64,000 nt of DNA. Source: TMED88 sp964515335. Lineage in GTDB: Bacteria > Myxococcota_A > UBA9160 > UBA4427. The position numbers and the translations under genes are program-made. Shown here in pieces: positions 52,939 to 62,483 of this stretch. Positions within the stretch are counted from its first letter, which is position 1, and each line of letters starts with the position of its first letter. The stretch spans positions 5,906 through 69,905 of the forward strand of contig CAZETS010000021.1 in NCBI GenBank assembly GCA_964515335.1, written 5' to 3'. The notes under the pieces were generated by a model. It saw only the letters and a list, made by a program, of their open reading frames with translations. It searched no databases and was not told the DNA's origin.

Positions 52939-54387
<1,449 letters not shown>

Positions 54388-54390
<3 letters not shown>

Positions 54391-54479
54391 CCGCAGGCGC
54401 TCGCTACTAGCCGCGCTACTAGCCGCAGGCGCTCGCTACTAGCCGCAGGCGCTCGCCACTAGCCGCGGGCGCTCGCTAC
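54388..54479 (+). repeat. 20-bp tandem repeat beginning on the ahcY stop codon
   Basis: Units tagccgcaggcgctcgctac at 54388, 54420, 54440 (one change) and 54460 (one change), with a shortened 12-bp unit at 54408. The unit core GCCGCAGGCGCTC is the reverse complement of the core of the minisatellite in the SbcD-like gene 5 kb away. Confidence 0.9.
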
Positions 54480-54483
54480 CAGG

Positions 54484-54530
54484 CCGCAGCCGTCGGAGCG
54501 AGACGAGGCGAGCCGGGTCGACGGCTGCGG
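54484..54530 (+). terminator. 12-bp inverted repeat downstream of the ahcY array
   Basis: CCGCAGCCGTCG (54484-54495) and CGACGGCTGCGG (54519-54530) are perfect complements around a 23-nt loop. It may end the ahcY transcript or fold the leader of the SGNH gene starting at 54553. No U-tract. Confidence 0.4.
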
Positions 54531-54552
54531 TGGTCGGGCGGGAGCCAACGTC

Positions 54553-55662
54553 GTGTCAGGTCGTCTCCGCTCACTCGCCGCGCTCGTTGTCGGTGGGCTG
54601 CTCGCTTCCGGCGCGATTCTCTTCGCGACCCGGTCCGTCCAGCACGTCGACCCGACGGGTGTGGACATCGGGATCGACATCGAGCGGTGGGCCGAGCGCC
54701 TGGGCGAGGTCGACGGCGCGCCGGGATCGGTCCGCTTCGCGCTGCTCGGCGATTCCATCGTGGTCGCGAATCCGGCCGGCCGCCGGGTCAGCGACCGCCT
54801 CGCGGCCCTGCTGCGCGGGCGGCCGCTCGGCCCGACCGTGCAGCTGCACAATTTCGCGCGCGTCGGTTTCGGCCCGCCGGAGCAGTTCGCGATCGCAGAC
54901 GTCATCGCCAACGCGCGCCCGGACGTCGCCGCGATCGGCATCAACCTGGCGTCCTTCGCGCCGGCCTGGGAGCAGGCGCCGCGCCGGCCCGAGCTCGCCG
55001 CGTGGATCGAGCCCGCTCGTGCACCGGCGGCCACGCGGATCCTGCTCGACATGGGAATGACGTTCGACCAGCTCGTCGGCTACATGACGGTGGTCGGCGT
55101 CGGGGCCGAGCAGCTGTGGAGCGACGTTCGACGCCGCCAACTCGGCGTCGAAAGGGCTGCTCTCGACATGCGGCAGCGGTTGGGGGGCCCGGTGGCAACG
55201 CCGGCCCCCTATCCATTCGGGCGCGCGCCTGCCTGGTACGTGCAGCACCCCGCGCGCCTCCCGCTGCTCGAAGACGCTCTCCTCGTCCAGTACGGCGCCG
55301 TGCTCGGCGGGCTGCCCGGCAACTCGCTCAGCCTGCAGCTCATCGAGGCCACCGTGCGCCGCCTGGTGGCGAGCGGCGCAGAGACCATCGTCTTCCTCTT
55401 GCCGATGAACGTCGAGCTGTTGCGAACGCTCGGCCTGCTCGACGAGGCGGGCCTCGCCCGCTCGGTCGAGCGCATCGAGCAGGCAGTCGACCGGGCAGGC
55501 GGGCGCCTGGTCGACCTGCACGCGCTGCTGCCGCGACAGGCCTTTCGGGACGTCGGTGGGCACTTCGCTCTGGCGCCGGTCGACAGTCCGCTCGAGGTAG
55601 CGCGGGCCCTGGAGCCACACATCGCGCAATCACTCGACCGCCTGGACGGAGCGCCGCACTGA
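54553..55662 (+). CDS. SGNH/GDSL-like membrane-anchored hydrolase, partner of MBOAT
   Basis: 369 residues: an N-terminal signal anchor (LAALVVGGLLASGAILFA) and an SGNH-type fold with the nucleophile block FALLGDSIVVA (Ser68) and a C-terminal D-x-x-x-H-like element (RDVGGHFALAP). Such proteins accept or transfer acyl groups with a membrane-bound O-acyltransferase, as in AlgI/AlgJ or DltB/DltD. GTG start. Its TGA stop shares one base with the ATG of the MBOAT gene, so the two are coupled. The acylated polymer is unknown; no polysaccharide genes are adjacent. Confidence 0.75.
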   Translation: MSGRLRSLAALVVGGLLASGAILFATRSVQHVDPTGVDIGIDIERWAERLGEVDGAPGSVRFALLGDSIVVANPAGRRVSDRLAALLRGRPLGPTVQLHNFARVGFGPPEQFAIADVIANARPDVAAIGINLASFAPAWEQAPRRPELAAWIEPARAPAATRILLDMGMTFDQLVGYMTVVGVGAEQLWSDVRRRQLGVERAALDMRQRLGGPVATPAPYPFGRAPAWYVQHPARLPLLEDALLVQYGAVLGGLPGNSLSLQLIEATVRRLVASGAETIVFLLPMNVELLRTLGLLDEAGLARSVERIEQAVDRAGGRLVDLHALLPRQAFRDVGGHFALAPVDSPLEVARALEPHIAQSLDRLDGAPH

Positions 55663-57068
55663 TGCTGTTCAACAGCGTCCAGTTCGCGCTCTTCTTCGTG
55701 TTCGTGCTCGCCCTCCACCGGGCTGCGCCGCCGGCGCGCCGCAACGGAGTGCTGCTCGGCGCCAGCCTCGTCTTCTACCTGAGCTGGGTGCCGGGCTACC
55801 TGCTGCTCCTTCTCGGAGACGCCGCGGTCAACTTCCTGCTGCTTCGACGCATCGCAGGCAGTCGATCGAAGGGCCCCTGGCTGGCCCTCAGCGTCACCTT
55901 CAGTCTGGGCGTGCTGGCGACCTTCAAGTACGCGGCGTTCATGCTGGGCGCCGCCTCCCCGGTGCTCGAGTGGGCGATCGGCAGGGGGCCGCTCGTTCCC
56001 GACATCCTGCTGCCGCTCGGCATCTCGTTCTACACGTTCCAGATGATCGGGCTGGCCGTCGATACACGGCGCGGCCACGTCGACCCCCCCGAATCGTTTC
56101 GCGAGTACCTGCTGTTCGTCGCCTTCTTTCCCCAGCTGGTCGCCGGCCCGATCCTCCGCGGCGCCGAGCTGCTGCCGCAGATTCGCGGGGGCGCCGCCGT
56201 CGACCCGGAAAGGACCCGCCGGGGCGGCTGGCTGTTGGCGTCGGGCGCCATCAAGAAGGTCGTGCTCGGCGACTTCCTGTTGGCGCCTTTCGTCGACTTC
56301 GCGTTCGAGCACCCCGGTGCAGACACCGCGCCCATCCGGCTGCTCGGGCTCTACTCCTTCGCGTTCCAGATCTACTTCGACTTCTCGGGCTACACCGACA
56401 TGGCCCGCGGGCTGGCGCTGCTGCTGGGCTTCGAGCTGCCGGCGAACTTCAAGGAGCCCTACCTGTCCCGCGATCCGTCGGAGTTCTGGCGACGCTGGCA
56501 CATCACGCTCTCGCGCTGGCTGCGCGACTACGTGTACATCCCGCTCGGCGGCAACCGGCGCGTCCCCACCCGTGTGCTCGGCAACCTGATGGTGACGATG
56601 ACGCTCGGCGGACTGTGGCACGGCGCCGGGTGGAACTTCGTGATCTGGGGAGCGCTGCACGGGCTTCTGCTGGTCGGCCATCGACTCGTGGCGGGACAGC
56701 GCCGCAGCAGCCGGACGGGAGAGCCCACCTGGCGCGACGTGCCCTCGGTCGCCGCCCTCTTCCACGCGGTGCTGCTGCTGTGGGTCTTCTTCCGCAGCGC
56801 CACCCCGACGGACGCGTGGCGCTATCTGGAGACGATCTTCACGGGCAACTACGCGGCCCCCTGGCCGGTCGCCCAGCTCGTCATCGTGGCGCTCTGCATG
56901 GCGGCGCACGTCGCCGAGCGCTGGGCCCGCCTCCACGCGGAGCAGCTCCGGGCGAGCCTCGCCACACCCGCCGGCCGACTACTCGAGCCCGCCGCGCTCG
57001 GCGCCACGCTGGCCGTCGCCTTCTGGGTGGGGGGGCGGGGGGAGGCGTTCATCTATTTCCAGTTCTGA
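55662..57068 (+). CDS. MBOAT-family O-acyltransferase (AlgI-like)
   Basis: 468 residues with about ten membrane segments. Signature blocks are YLSWVPGYLLLLLGDAAVNF, LLPLGISFYTFQMIG, FFPQLVAGPILRG, DFSGYTDMARGLALLLG, EFWRRWHITLSRWLRDYVYI and TLGGLWHGAGWNFVIWGALHG with the catalytic His. AlgI-type MBOATs transfer acetyl groups across the membrane to extracellular glycans. ATG overlaps the preceding stop (TGATG). Strong family call; glycan target unknown. Confidence 0.92.
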   Translation: MLFNSVQFALFFVFVLALHRAAPPARRNGVLLGASLVFYLSWVPGYLLLLLGDAAVNFLLLRRIAGSRSKGPWLALSVTFSLGVLATFKYAAFMLGAASPVLEWAIGRGPLVPDILLPLGISFYTFQMIGLAVDTRRGHVDPPESFREYLLFVAFFPQLVAGPILRGAELLPQIRGGAAVDPERTRRGGWLLASGAIKKVVLGDFLLAPFVDFAFEHPGADTAPIRLLGLYSFAFQIYFDFSGYTDMARGLALLLGFELPANFKEPYLSRDPSEFWRRWHITLSRWLRDYVYIPLGGNRRVPTRVLGNLMVTMTLGGLWHGAGWNFVIWGALHGLLLVGHRLVAGQRRSSRTGEPTWRDVPSVAALFHAVLLLWVFFRSATPTDAWRYLETIFTGNYAAPWPVAQLVIVALCMAAHVAERWARLHAEQLRASLATPAGRLLEPAALGATLAVAFWVGGRGEAFIYFQF

Positions 57069-57120
57069 GGTGCCCACGAGATTGGTGCCGGCCCCGATCT
57101 CGTGGTCACGCTGCACGTCT

Positions 57121-58056
57121 TCACCCCTCGACCAGCCGCTCGCCGTCCCAGTCCAGCACCCGGTCGTCCTCGCAGACGCGCCACCAGTCGAAGTCCTCGA
57201 GCAGCGCCGAGGGGGTCACCGGCGCGTCGTCCGCCCGCAGTCCCACCGCCGCCGCGAGCACGCCACAGAGAGCCGCGCCGTCGTACGTGCCACGCAGCGA
57301 CTCCACGCCCACCGACCCGTGCAGCTTCGCGAGCTTGTCGCCCCGCTTCTCGAGCAGCAGGAGGTGGTGGCGATACGCCGGCGTCGGCAGCTCGAGCAGA
57401 CGCTGCAGGGCCACCTGCACGGCGGTGCTCGGCGCGAGGTCGCGTCCGCGCACCACTCGTGTCACGCCCCCGGCGGCGTCGTCGAGCACGCTCGCCAGGT
57501 GGTAGGCGATGGCGCCGTCGCGCCGGCGCACGACCGGGTCGCCGGTGTCGAGCGCGGGATCGGCGCCGAGATCGAGGCCGCTCTCGTCGCGCAGCTCGAT
57601 ACGACCGGCGGGCAGGCGCGCGCGCAGCGGCTCGTCGACGCTGCGCCAGCCGCCCGCGGACTCCGGCGGCAGGCTGCGCGTCCGGCACGTCCCCGGGTAG
57701 CGGAACGATCCGTCGCGCGCGCGCTCGCCCCGGGCGCGCAGGTCGCTCCGGGAACAGCGGCACGGGTAGAGGAGGTCGCGCTCGGCCAGTCGGTCGAGCG
57801 CCTGCGCGTGCCGCTCGGCGGCATCGCTTTGCCGCGTCACCGCGTCCCAATCCAGCCCCAGCCAGTCGAGCGCCTCGAGCATGCGGTCGGCGTGCTCGGG
57901 GTGACAGCGGTCGGGGTCGAGATCCTCGAGGCGCAGCAGGATGCGCCCGCCGCGCCGGCGGGCGTCCAGCCAGCAGAGCAGCGCGGCGAGCAGCGTGCCC
58001 GGATGGGCGGGGCCGCTGGTGGTGGGGGCGAAGCGTCCGACGCTGCTCGGCGACAT
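57121..58056 (-). CDS. gluQ: Glutamyl-Q tRNA(Asp) synthetase
   Basis: 311 residues from ATG 58056. This is a truncated GluRS lacking the anticodon domain: GRFAPTTSGPAHPGTLLAAL (HIGH-like H-P-G-T), RLEDLDPDR, zinc cysteines CRCSRSD...YPGTCR and the KMSKS-like GDKLAKLHG. GluQRS attaches glutamate to queuosine in tRNA-Asp. The 68-codon upstream extension to 58260 is dropped because it lacks family sequence and overlaps the divergent PilZ gene start. Ser/Thr substitutions in the HIGH loop are common in this family. Confidence 0.92.
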   Translation of the reverse strand: MSPSSVGRFAPTTSGPAHPGTLLAALLCWLDARRRGGRILLRLEDLDPDRCHPEHADRMLEALDWLGLDWDAVTRQSDAAERHAQALDRLAERDLLYPCRCSRSDLRARGERARDGSFRYPGTCRTRSLPPESAGGWRSVDEPLRARLPAGRIELRDESGLDLGADPALDTGDPVVRRRDGAIAYHLASVLDDAAGGVTRVVRGRDLAPSTAVQVALQRLLELPTPAYRHHLLLLEKRGDKLAKLHGSVGVESLRGTYDGAALCGVLAAAVGLRADDAPVTPSALLEDFDWWRVCEDDRVLDWDGERLVEG

Positions 58057-58254
58057 CCCAGCGGCCCGCTCCGTCGGCTCTTCCCGGCTTGCCGGGCTTT
58101 CACAGGGTGGCCGGCTTCCCGGGTGGCCCGGCTTCGCCCGATCGTGCGTCAGATCGCCGCAATCGACGGGATCTGGCCCCGCCCGATCGGCTGAATTTCC
58201 GATGTCACGCGAATCGGGCTCAAGCCCAGCGGGCACGGGCCGATCAAGCGAAAC

Positions 58255-58905
58255 ATGCACACCAACGTTAGGTCGGCTCGGGCGACGATCGCCAGCTTCG
58301 TCAACCCTCGAACCTTCGCGCCGGGCGCGCGCAGCGCGCTCCGGGGACTCGGCTACGAGGTCGTGAGCTCGGCGCCGAGCGGCCGCGTGGACGCGAGCTC
58401 ACCCCGCCCGGTGCTGATGCTCGTCGACGAGCGCCGCTTCGAGCACACGCCCGGGGAAGCGAGCGAAGCGGACACGCCGATCGTGCTGGTCGGCGGCGCG
58501 CGCAGCCGGCAGACCGACGACGCACGAATCGTCGGGTGCACCGCGCGTCCGATCGAGGTCGACGCGCTGTATCCGATCCTCCAGCGCATGCTCGAACGCA
58601 CGCCGCGGGCGACGCCGCGCGTCGCGACCCGGCTCACCGCCCGGGGCATGCGCGACGACCGCCGCTGGGAAGGCCGGGTGACCTCGCTCTCGGCCGGAGG
58701 CTGCTACTTCCTGAGCGACGAGCGGCCGCCGATCGGCGCGGCCCTCTCGCTTCAGGTCGCCCTGCCTCGACAGGGCGTCGTGACCGCACGCGCGGTCTGC
58801 ACCCGGGTCTGCAAGGACGGTGCGGGGCTCGCCTTCACCGCTTCGTCCGAGGAAGCGCGCCGCGAGATCGACGCCTTCGTCTGCGCACGACTCGCAGCCG
58901 CCTGA
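58255..58905 (+). CDS. PilZ-domain protein
   Basis: 216 residues. Residues about 120-210 form a PilZ domain (RVATRLTARGMRDDRRWEGR, TSLSAGGCYFLSDERPPIG, GAGLAFTASSEE); the usual RxxxR and D/N-x-S-x-x-G c-di-GMP motifs are partly present (R-x-x-x-R and L-S-A-G-G). The first 110 residues (VLMLVDERRF, DTPIVLVGGA) resemble a degenerate receiver-like fold. It may bind c-di-GMP and affect motility, fitting the chemotaxis genes elsewhere in the window. ATG start. Confidence 0.75.
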   Translation: MHTNVRSARATIASFVNPRTFAPGARSALRGLGYEVVSSAPSGRVDASSPRPVLMLVDERRFEHTPGEASEADTPIVLVGGARSRQTDDARIVGCTARPIEVDALYPILQRMLERTPRATPRVATRLTARGMRDDRRWEGRVTSLSAGGCYFLSDERPPIGAALSLQVALPRQGVVTARAVCTRVCKDGAGLAFTASSEEARREIDAFVCARLAAA

Positions 58906-58954
58906 ACGGCGCCGGGGACGCCGTCCGACCCGTCTACCGTGACGCGCGGCCCGT

Positions 58955-60178
58955 CTACGTTGCCAGCGGCTCCGGCACGGCGCGGGCGTCGTGCACGACG
59001 CGTCCGGCGGCCATCACGAAGAGCGGCGACTCGAGGTGCGTCAGATCGTCGAGCGGATCGCCGCGCAGCACCACCACGTCGGCGGCGGCGCCCTCGCGCA
59101 ACACGCCCACCCTGCCCTCGAGCCCGAGCGCACGCGCCGAGTCGCTGGTCGCGCTGCGCATCACCTCGACGTGGGTCATGCCCGCGTAGTGGGCGAACGT
59201 CGGCAGCGCAGCGCCGAGCCGGTCGTGGCGGACGCCGGGGATGCCGGCGTCCGTCGAAGCGACCAGCGGCACCCCCGACTCGCGCAGGGCGAAAAGCACG
59301 GCGCGCATGCGCAGGTGGAAGCGCGTCTGGCGTCCGTCCTTGTCGCGGCGGCCCGCCCAGCCCTCGTTGACGGTGGGCGACACCCAGGTGTGGTGCTCGA
59401 CCAGGTCGCGCACCGCCGCCGGATCGAACGCGCTCCCAAAGCCGTCGGCGCCGGCGAACGAGCAGTGCTCGACGGTGCGAACCCCCGCCCGGGCCGCGTG
59501 GCGGATGCCCGCGGCGCCGTGGCAGTGGGCCGCGACGGCGCGGCCGTGCTCGGCCGCCAGGCGCACCATGGCGGCGATCTCGTCCTGATCGAACTGCGCG
59601 CGGTCGACGCCGCTGCCCTTCGTGAAGACGCCGCCGGTCGCCATCACCTTCACCCAGTCGACGCCGTGCTCGATCTGCCGCCTGACGACGCGCGCCTGCT
59701 CGCCGGCGTCGGCGGCCCCACCGCCCCAGAAGTGGCAGTGCCCGTCCGGTGTGGTGACGGGCTGACCGGCACAGAGCAGACGCGGCCCCGGCAGCTCGCC
59801 GCGGGCGATCGCGTCGCGCAGCGCCAACTCGCGCCACTCGCCCGCGCCCAGATCGCGCGCCGTCGTAATGCCCGCGCGCACCATCGCGGCGGCGCGGCCC
59901 AGCATGCGCAGGTCGCGATCGCGGCGCGAAGGCACGAACTGATCGCCGGGCGACATCAGCAGCGGGTCGAGGTCCATGTGGACGTGGGCGTCGATCAGTC
60001 CGGGAATCGCCACCGAACCCTCGGGCAGATCGACGGTCCGCCACCCTTCCCCGGGGGCATCCAGGCCCACGGATGCGATTTCCCCTCGGTCGACCCGGAT
60101 CGACACGGGCGTCTGCGAAGTTCGGGCGGACTCGCCGTCCCACACGCGCATCCCTCGGAGCTCCCAGCGCACCATCAC
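58955..60178 (-). CDS. Amidohydrolase (imidazolonepropionase/prolidase-like)
   Basis: 407 residues, metal-dependent hydrolase fold: H-x-H in PGLIDAHVHMDLD, a metal-bridging Lys in VDWVKVMATGGVF, His in AAHCHGAAG and RTVEHCSF, and Asp in VASTDAGIPG, all ligands of the binuclear site. The C-terminal ADVVVLRGDPLDDL completes the beta-sandwich. Substrates for this subgroup include blocked amino acids and dipeptides. Start is GTG 60178 or the adjoining ATG 60175. Monocistronic and divergent from the histone-fold gene. Confidence 0.9.
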   Translation of the reverse strand: MMVRWELRGMRVWDGESARTSQTPVSIRVDRGEIASVGLDAPGEGWRTVDLPEGSVAIPGLIDAHVHMDLDPLLMSPGDQFVPSRRDRDLRMLGRAAAMVRAGITTARDLGAGEWRELALRDAIARGELPGPRLLCAGQPVTTPDGHCHFWGGGAADAGEQARVVRRQIEHGVDWVKVMATGGVFTKGSGVDRAQFDQDEIAAMVRLAAEHGRAVAAHCHGAAGIRHAARAGVRTVEHCSFAGADGFGSAFDPAAVRDLVEHHTWVSPTVNEGWAGRRDKDGRQTRFHLRMRAVLFALRESGVPLVASTDAGIPGVRHDRLGAALPTFAHYAGMTHVEVMRSATSDSARALGLEGRVGVLREGAAADVVVLRGDPLDDLTHLESPLFVMAAGRVVHDARAVPEPLAT

Positions 60179-60457
60179 CCGATGCTAGCTGGCGGGATCG
60201 TCGATTTCGCTTGGGGCGGGGGCCCGATGGCCGGCCCGAGGCCCTGTCGCGCCGACACCTGACCTGAGAGCGCGCGACCGCTCTCGTCGCCCTGTATTGC
60301 GTTTCGCGCAATGTGGTGCATGCTGGAGCCCGCTCGGGTGCACCCGATGGGGCCGCCGCGGGGGGCGCGGGGGGTGTTCTTCGTATGGCGGCCCGTCCCA
60401 GCGCGATCGCACTGACGATCGCGCCAACGCGCGTCAACGAAAGGGGCCACCACTCTC

Positions 60458-60652
60458 ATGTCCGATTCGAACGAAGTGCTCGTCGTTGCATCCAAGATCA
60501 AGACCTACATCAAGAGCCAGGGCGACATGAAGACCTCCGCGTCCGTCCTGCAGGCGCTCTCCGACCGGCTCCGCTCTCTCTGCGACCAGGCGATGGAGAG
60601 CGCGCGCAGCGAAGGTCGCAAGACGGTGCTCGATCGCGACATCCCGTCTTGA
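60458..60652 (+). CDS. Bacterial histone-fold protein (HBb-like)
   Basis: A 64-residue protein. After a short start, SNEVLVVASKIKTYIKSQGD is helix 1, then a long central helix (SASVLQALSDRLRSLCDQAM), then the loop and end R-K-T-V-L-D-R-D-I. That helix-loop-helix length and the R-K-T-V-x-x-R-D ending match the minimal bacterial histones reported from Bdellovibrio and relatives. It should dimerise and coat or bend DNA. ATG with GAAAGGGG about 11 nt upstream. A strong hairpin follows the stop by six nt. The fold call is from pattern recognition, not a search. Confidence 0.75.
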   Translation: MSDSNEVLVVASKIKTYIKSQGDMKTSASVLQALSDRLRSLCDQAMESARSEGRKTVLDRDIPS

Positions 60653-60658
60653 TCCCGC

Positions 60659-60690
60659 GCGACCCGCCCCCCTTCCAGGGGGCGGGTCGC
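60659..60690 (+). terminator. Strong hairpin downstream of the histone gene
   Basis: A 13-bp perfect GC-rich stem (60659-60671 with 60678-60690) and six-nt loop, six nt after the TGA. It lacks a U-tract, so it may act as a terminator of the GC-rich type or as an mRNA-stabilising 3' end for an abundant transcript. Confidence 0.65.
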
Positions 60691-60779
60691 CGCGCCGCTG
60701 GCCGAACGAGCACGGCTTCAGGGGGTTCTCGCGGCCGGCAGGCCCTCGAGGGCCTCCGCACGGCGAACCGCAGCCGCGC

Positions 60780-61703
60780 TCAGGCGAGCAGCTCTTCCAG
60801 TGCGCCCCGCAGCTCGGGGTGGGCGAACCCGTAGCCCGCGTCGCGGGCGGCCCGCGGCACGACGTGCTGACCGGGGACGACCGCATCGGCCGCCTCGCCG
60901 AGCAGAACGCGCAGCGCGATCTCCGGCACCGGGATCAGCGCGGGGCGGCCGAGCACACTGCCGAGCGTGCGCGCGAAGTCGCCCATGCGAACGCACTCGG
61001 GCGCCACCGCGTTCAGCGGACCCGAGAGCGCGTGCCCGGCGTCCTGCACGGCGAAGCACGCGAGGCCGGCGGCGTCGCGCTCGTGGATCCAGGGCGTGTA
61101 GCGGTGGGCGGGGCCGATCGGGCCGCCCGCGCCGGCCCGAAACACCGGCAGCATGCGGGGCAGTGCGCCGCCGCGCCGCGACAGCACCATGCCGAAGCGA
61201 AGGCTCACCACGCGGGTCACCGGCGACTCGGCGCCGCGCGCCTCGCGCTCCCAATCGACACAGAGCCTGGCCAGGAAGCCGTCGCCCGGCGGCGACGACT
61301 CGTCGAGCCGCTCTTCGCCGCGCGGGCCGTAGAGACCGGCCGCCGACGCGCAGACCAGCACCCCCGGCCGCACGGCGGCGCGCGTGATCGCCCGGGCGAC
61401 GTTCCGCGTTCCCTCGATGCGGCTCGCCCGGATCGCCTGCTTGACGCGCGACGTCCAGCGGCTCGCCGCGATCGACTCCCCCGCCAGATGCACGACGGCG
61501 GCGGCGCCGTCGATCTCGTCCTGCCACGCGCCCGGCTGCGTGACGTCGCCGACCACGAGACGAGCGGCCCCGACTCGCGCACCGGCCCGGCGGCTCAGCG
61601 CGACCACCTCGGCGCCGTCGGCGGCGAGCCGCTCGCAGAGCCACCCACCCACGAGGCCGGTCGCTCCGGTGACGAAGATCCGGGCGCCGGCCACCGGGGT
61701 CAC
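60780..61703 (-). CDS. TIGR01777-type epimerase (YfcH-like SDR)
   Basis: 307 residues, extended SDR: glycine motif GATGLVGGWL near residue 12, VVHLAGESIAASRW, SAAGLYGPRGEERLDE and the C-terminal DUF1731-like block (VPGQHVVPRAARDAGYGFAH, HPELRGALEEL). The family is annotated as sugar-nucleotide epimerase-like or cell-division-linked (SulA homologue in name only); its substrate is not known. GTG start at 61703, directly abutting the end of the upstream SDR gene, so both are co-transcribed. Confidence 0.9.
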   Translation of the reverse strand: MTPVAGARIFVTGATGLVGGWLCERLAADGAEVVALSRRAGARVGAARLVVGDVTQPGAWQDEIDGAAAVVHLAGESIAASRWTSRVKQAIRASRIEGTRNVARAITRAAVRPGVLVCASAAGLYGPRGEERLDESSPPGDGFLARLCVDWEREARGAESPVTRVVSLRFGMVLSRRGGALPRMLPVFRAGAGGPIGPAHRYTPWIHERDAAGLACFAVQDAGHALSGPLNAVAPECVRMGDFARTLGSVLGRPALIPVPEIALRVLLGEAADAVVPGQHVVPRAARDAGYGFAHPELRGALEELLA

Positions 61704-61704
61704 C

Positions 61705-62457
61705 TCACTCGAGCTCGTACTCGTACGGGAAGCTCACGGCGATCTCAGCGGTCGCGCGGGCCGGATCGAAAGCCAGGGCGAACAGCTCGCGGGCCACGTA
61801 CTCGCCCGAGTTGAACTGGTTCTCCTGCTTCATCTCCACGAAGCGCCCCACCTCGGGGAAGTTCTCGGGCGAGCAGTCGCGGATCAGCGTCTGCATCTCG
61901 GTATCGACGACACCCGGAGCGACCGAGTAGGCGCGCAGCCCGCTCGCCTGCTCCTCGAGGGCCACCACCTCGGTCAACCGCTCGACGCCGGCCTTGCTCG
62001 CGCAGTAGGCCCCCCAGCCCGCGTAGGCGTTCGCGGCCGCGCCGGACGAGATGTTGATGAGCACTCCGCCACCGCCGTGCCGGCGGCGGTGCTCGAGGAA
62101 GATCCGGGTGCCGATCAGCACGCCGGTCAGGTTCACGTCGAGGTGAGCGCGGAACTCGTCGGTCGGGAGATCGCGCACCGGCACGATGGGCTCGAGGACG
62201 CCGGCGTTGTTGATCCAGAGGTCGATGGCGCCGAAGCGCGCCTCCACCTGCTTCGCGAAGTCGACCATCGCCGGCTCGTCGGTGACGTCCGCCCGCACCG
62301 ACACCACGTCGTCCGAGCCGGCCAGCGCCGGCGCTGCGCGCGCGCAGAGCCCGAGCTGCACGCCCCGCGCCGCCGCGTACTCGGCGATCGCCGCCCCGAT
62401 CCCGCGGCTCGCCCCGGTGACGACCACCGTCCGCCCGGCGAGGTCGCTCTCTCCCAT
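61705..62457 (-). CDS. Short-chain dehydrogenase/reductase
   Basis: 250 residues from ATG 62457. Classical SDR: TVVVTGASRGIGAAIAEYA (cofactor loop TGxxxGIG), INNAGVLEP, NISSGAAANAYAGWGAYCASK with the Ser-Tyr-Lys triad (Y-C-A-S-K). C-terminal substrate region YSVAPGVVDTEMQ. NADP or NAD specificity and substrate are unknown. It sits one base before the TIGR01777 gene and 26 bp after the MscS gene stop. Confidence 0.9.
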   Translation of the reverse strand: MGESDLAGRTVVVTGASRGIGAAIAEYAAARGVQLGLCARAAPALAGSDDVVSVRADVTDEPAMVDFAKQVEARFGAIDLWINNAGVLEPIVPVRDLPTDEFRAHLDVNLTGVLIGTRIFLEHRRRHGGGGVLINISSGAAANAYAGWGAYCASKAGVERLTEVVALEEQASGLRAYSVAPGVVDTEMQTLIRDCSPENFPEVGRFVEMKQENQFNSGEYVARELFALAFDPARATAEIAVSFPYEYELE

Positions 62458-62483
62458 TGCCGCTCGCCCCCCGATCGATCCGT

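Noticed and set aside
60296..60312. Hairpin ATTGCG-TTTCG-CGCAAT between the amidohydrolase and histone genes
   Set aside because: Only 6 bp, no U-tract and too far from either gene end to assign a role.
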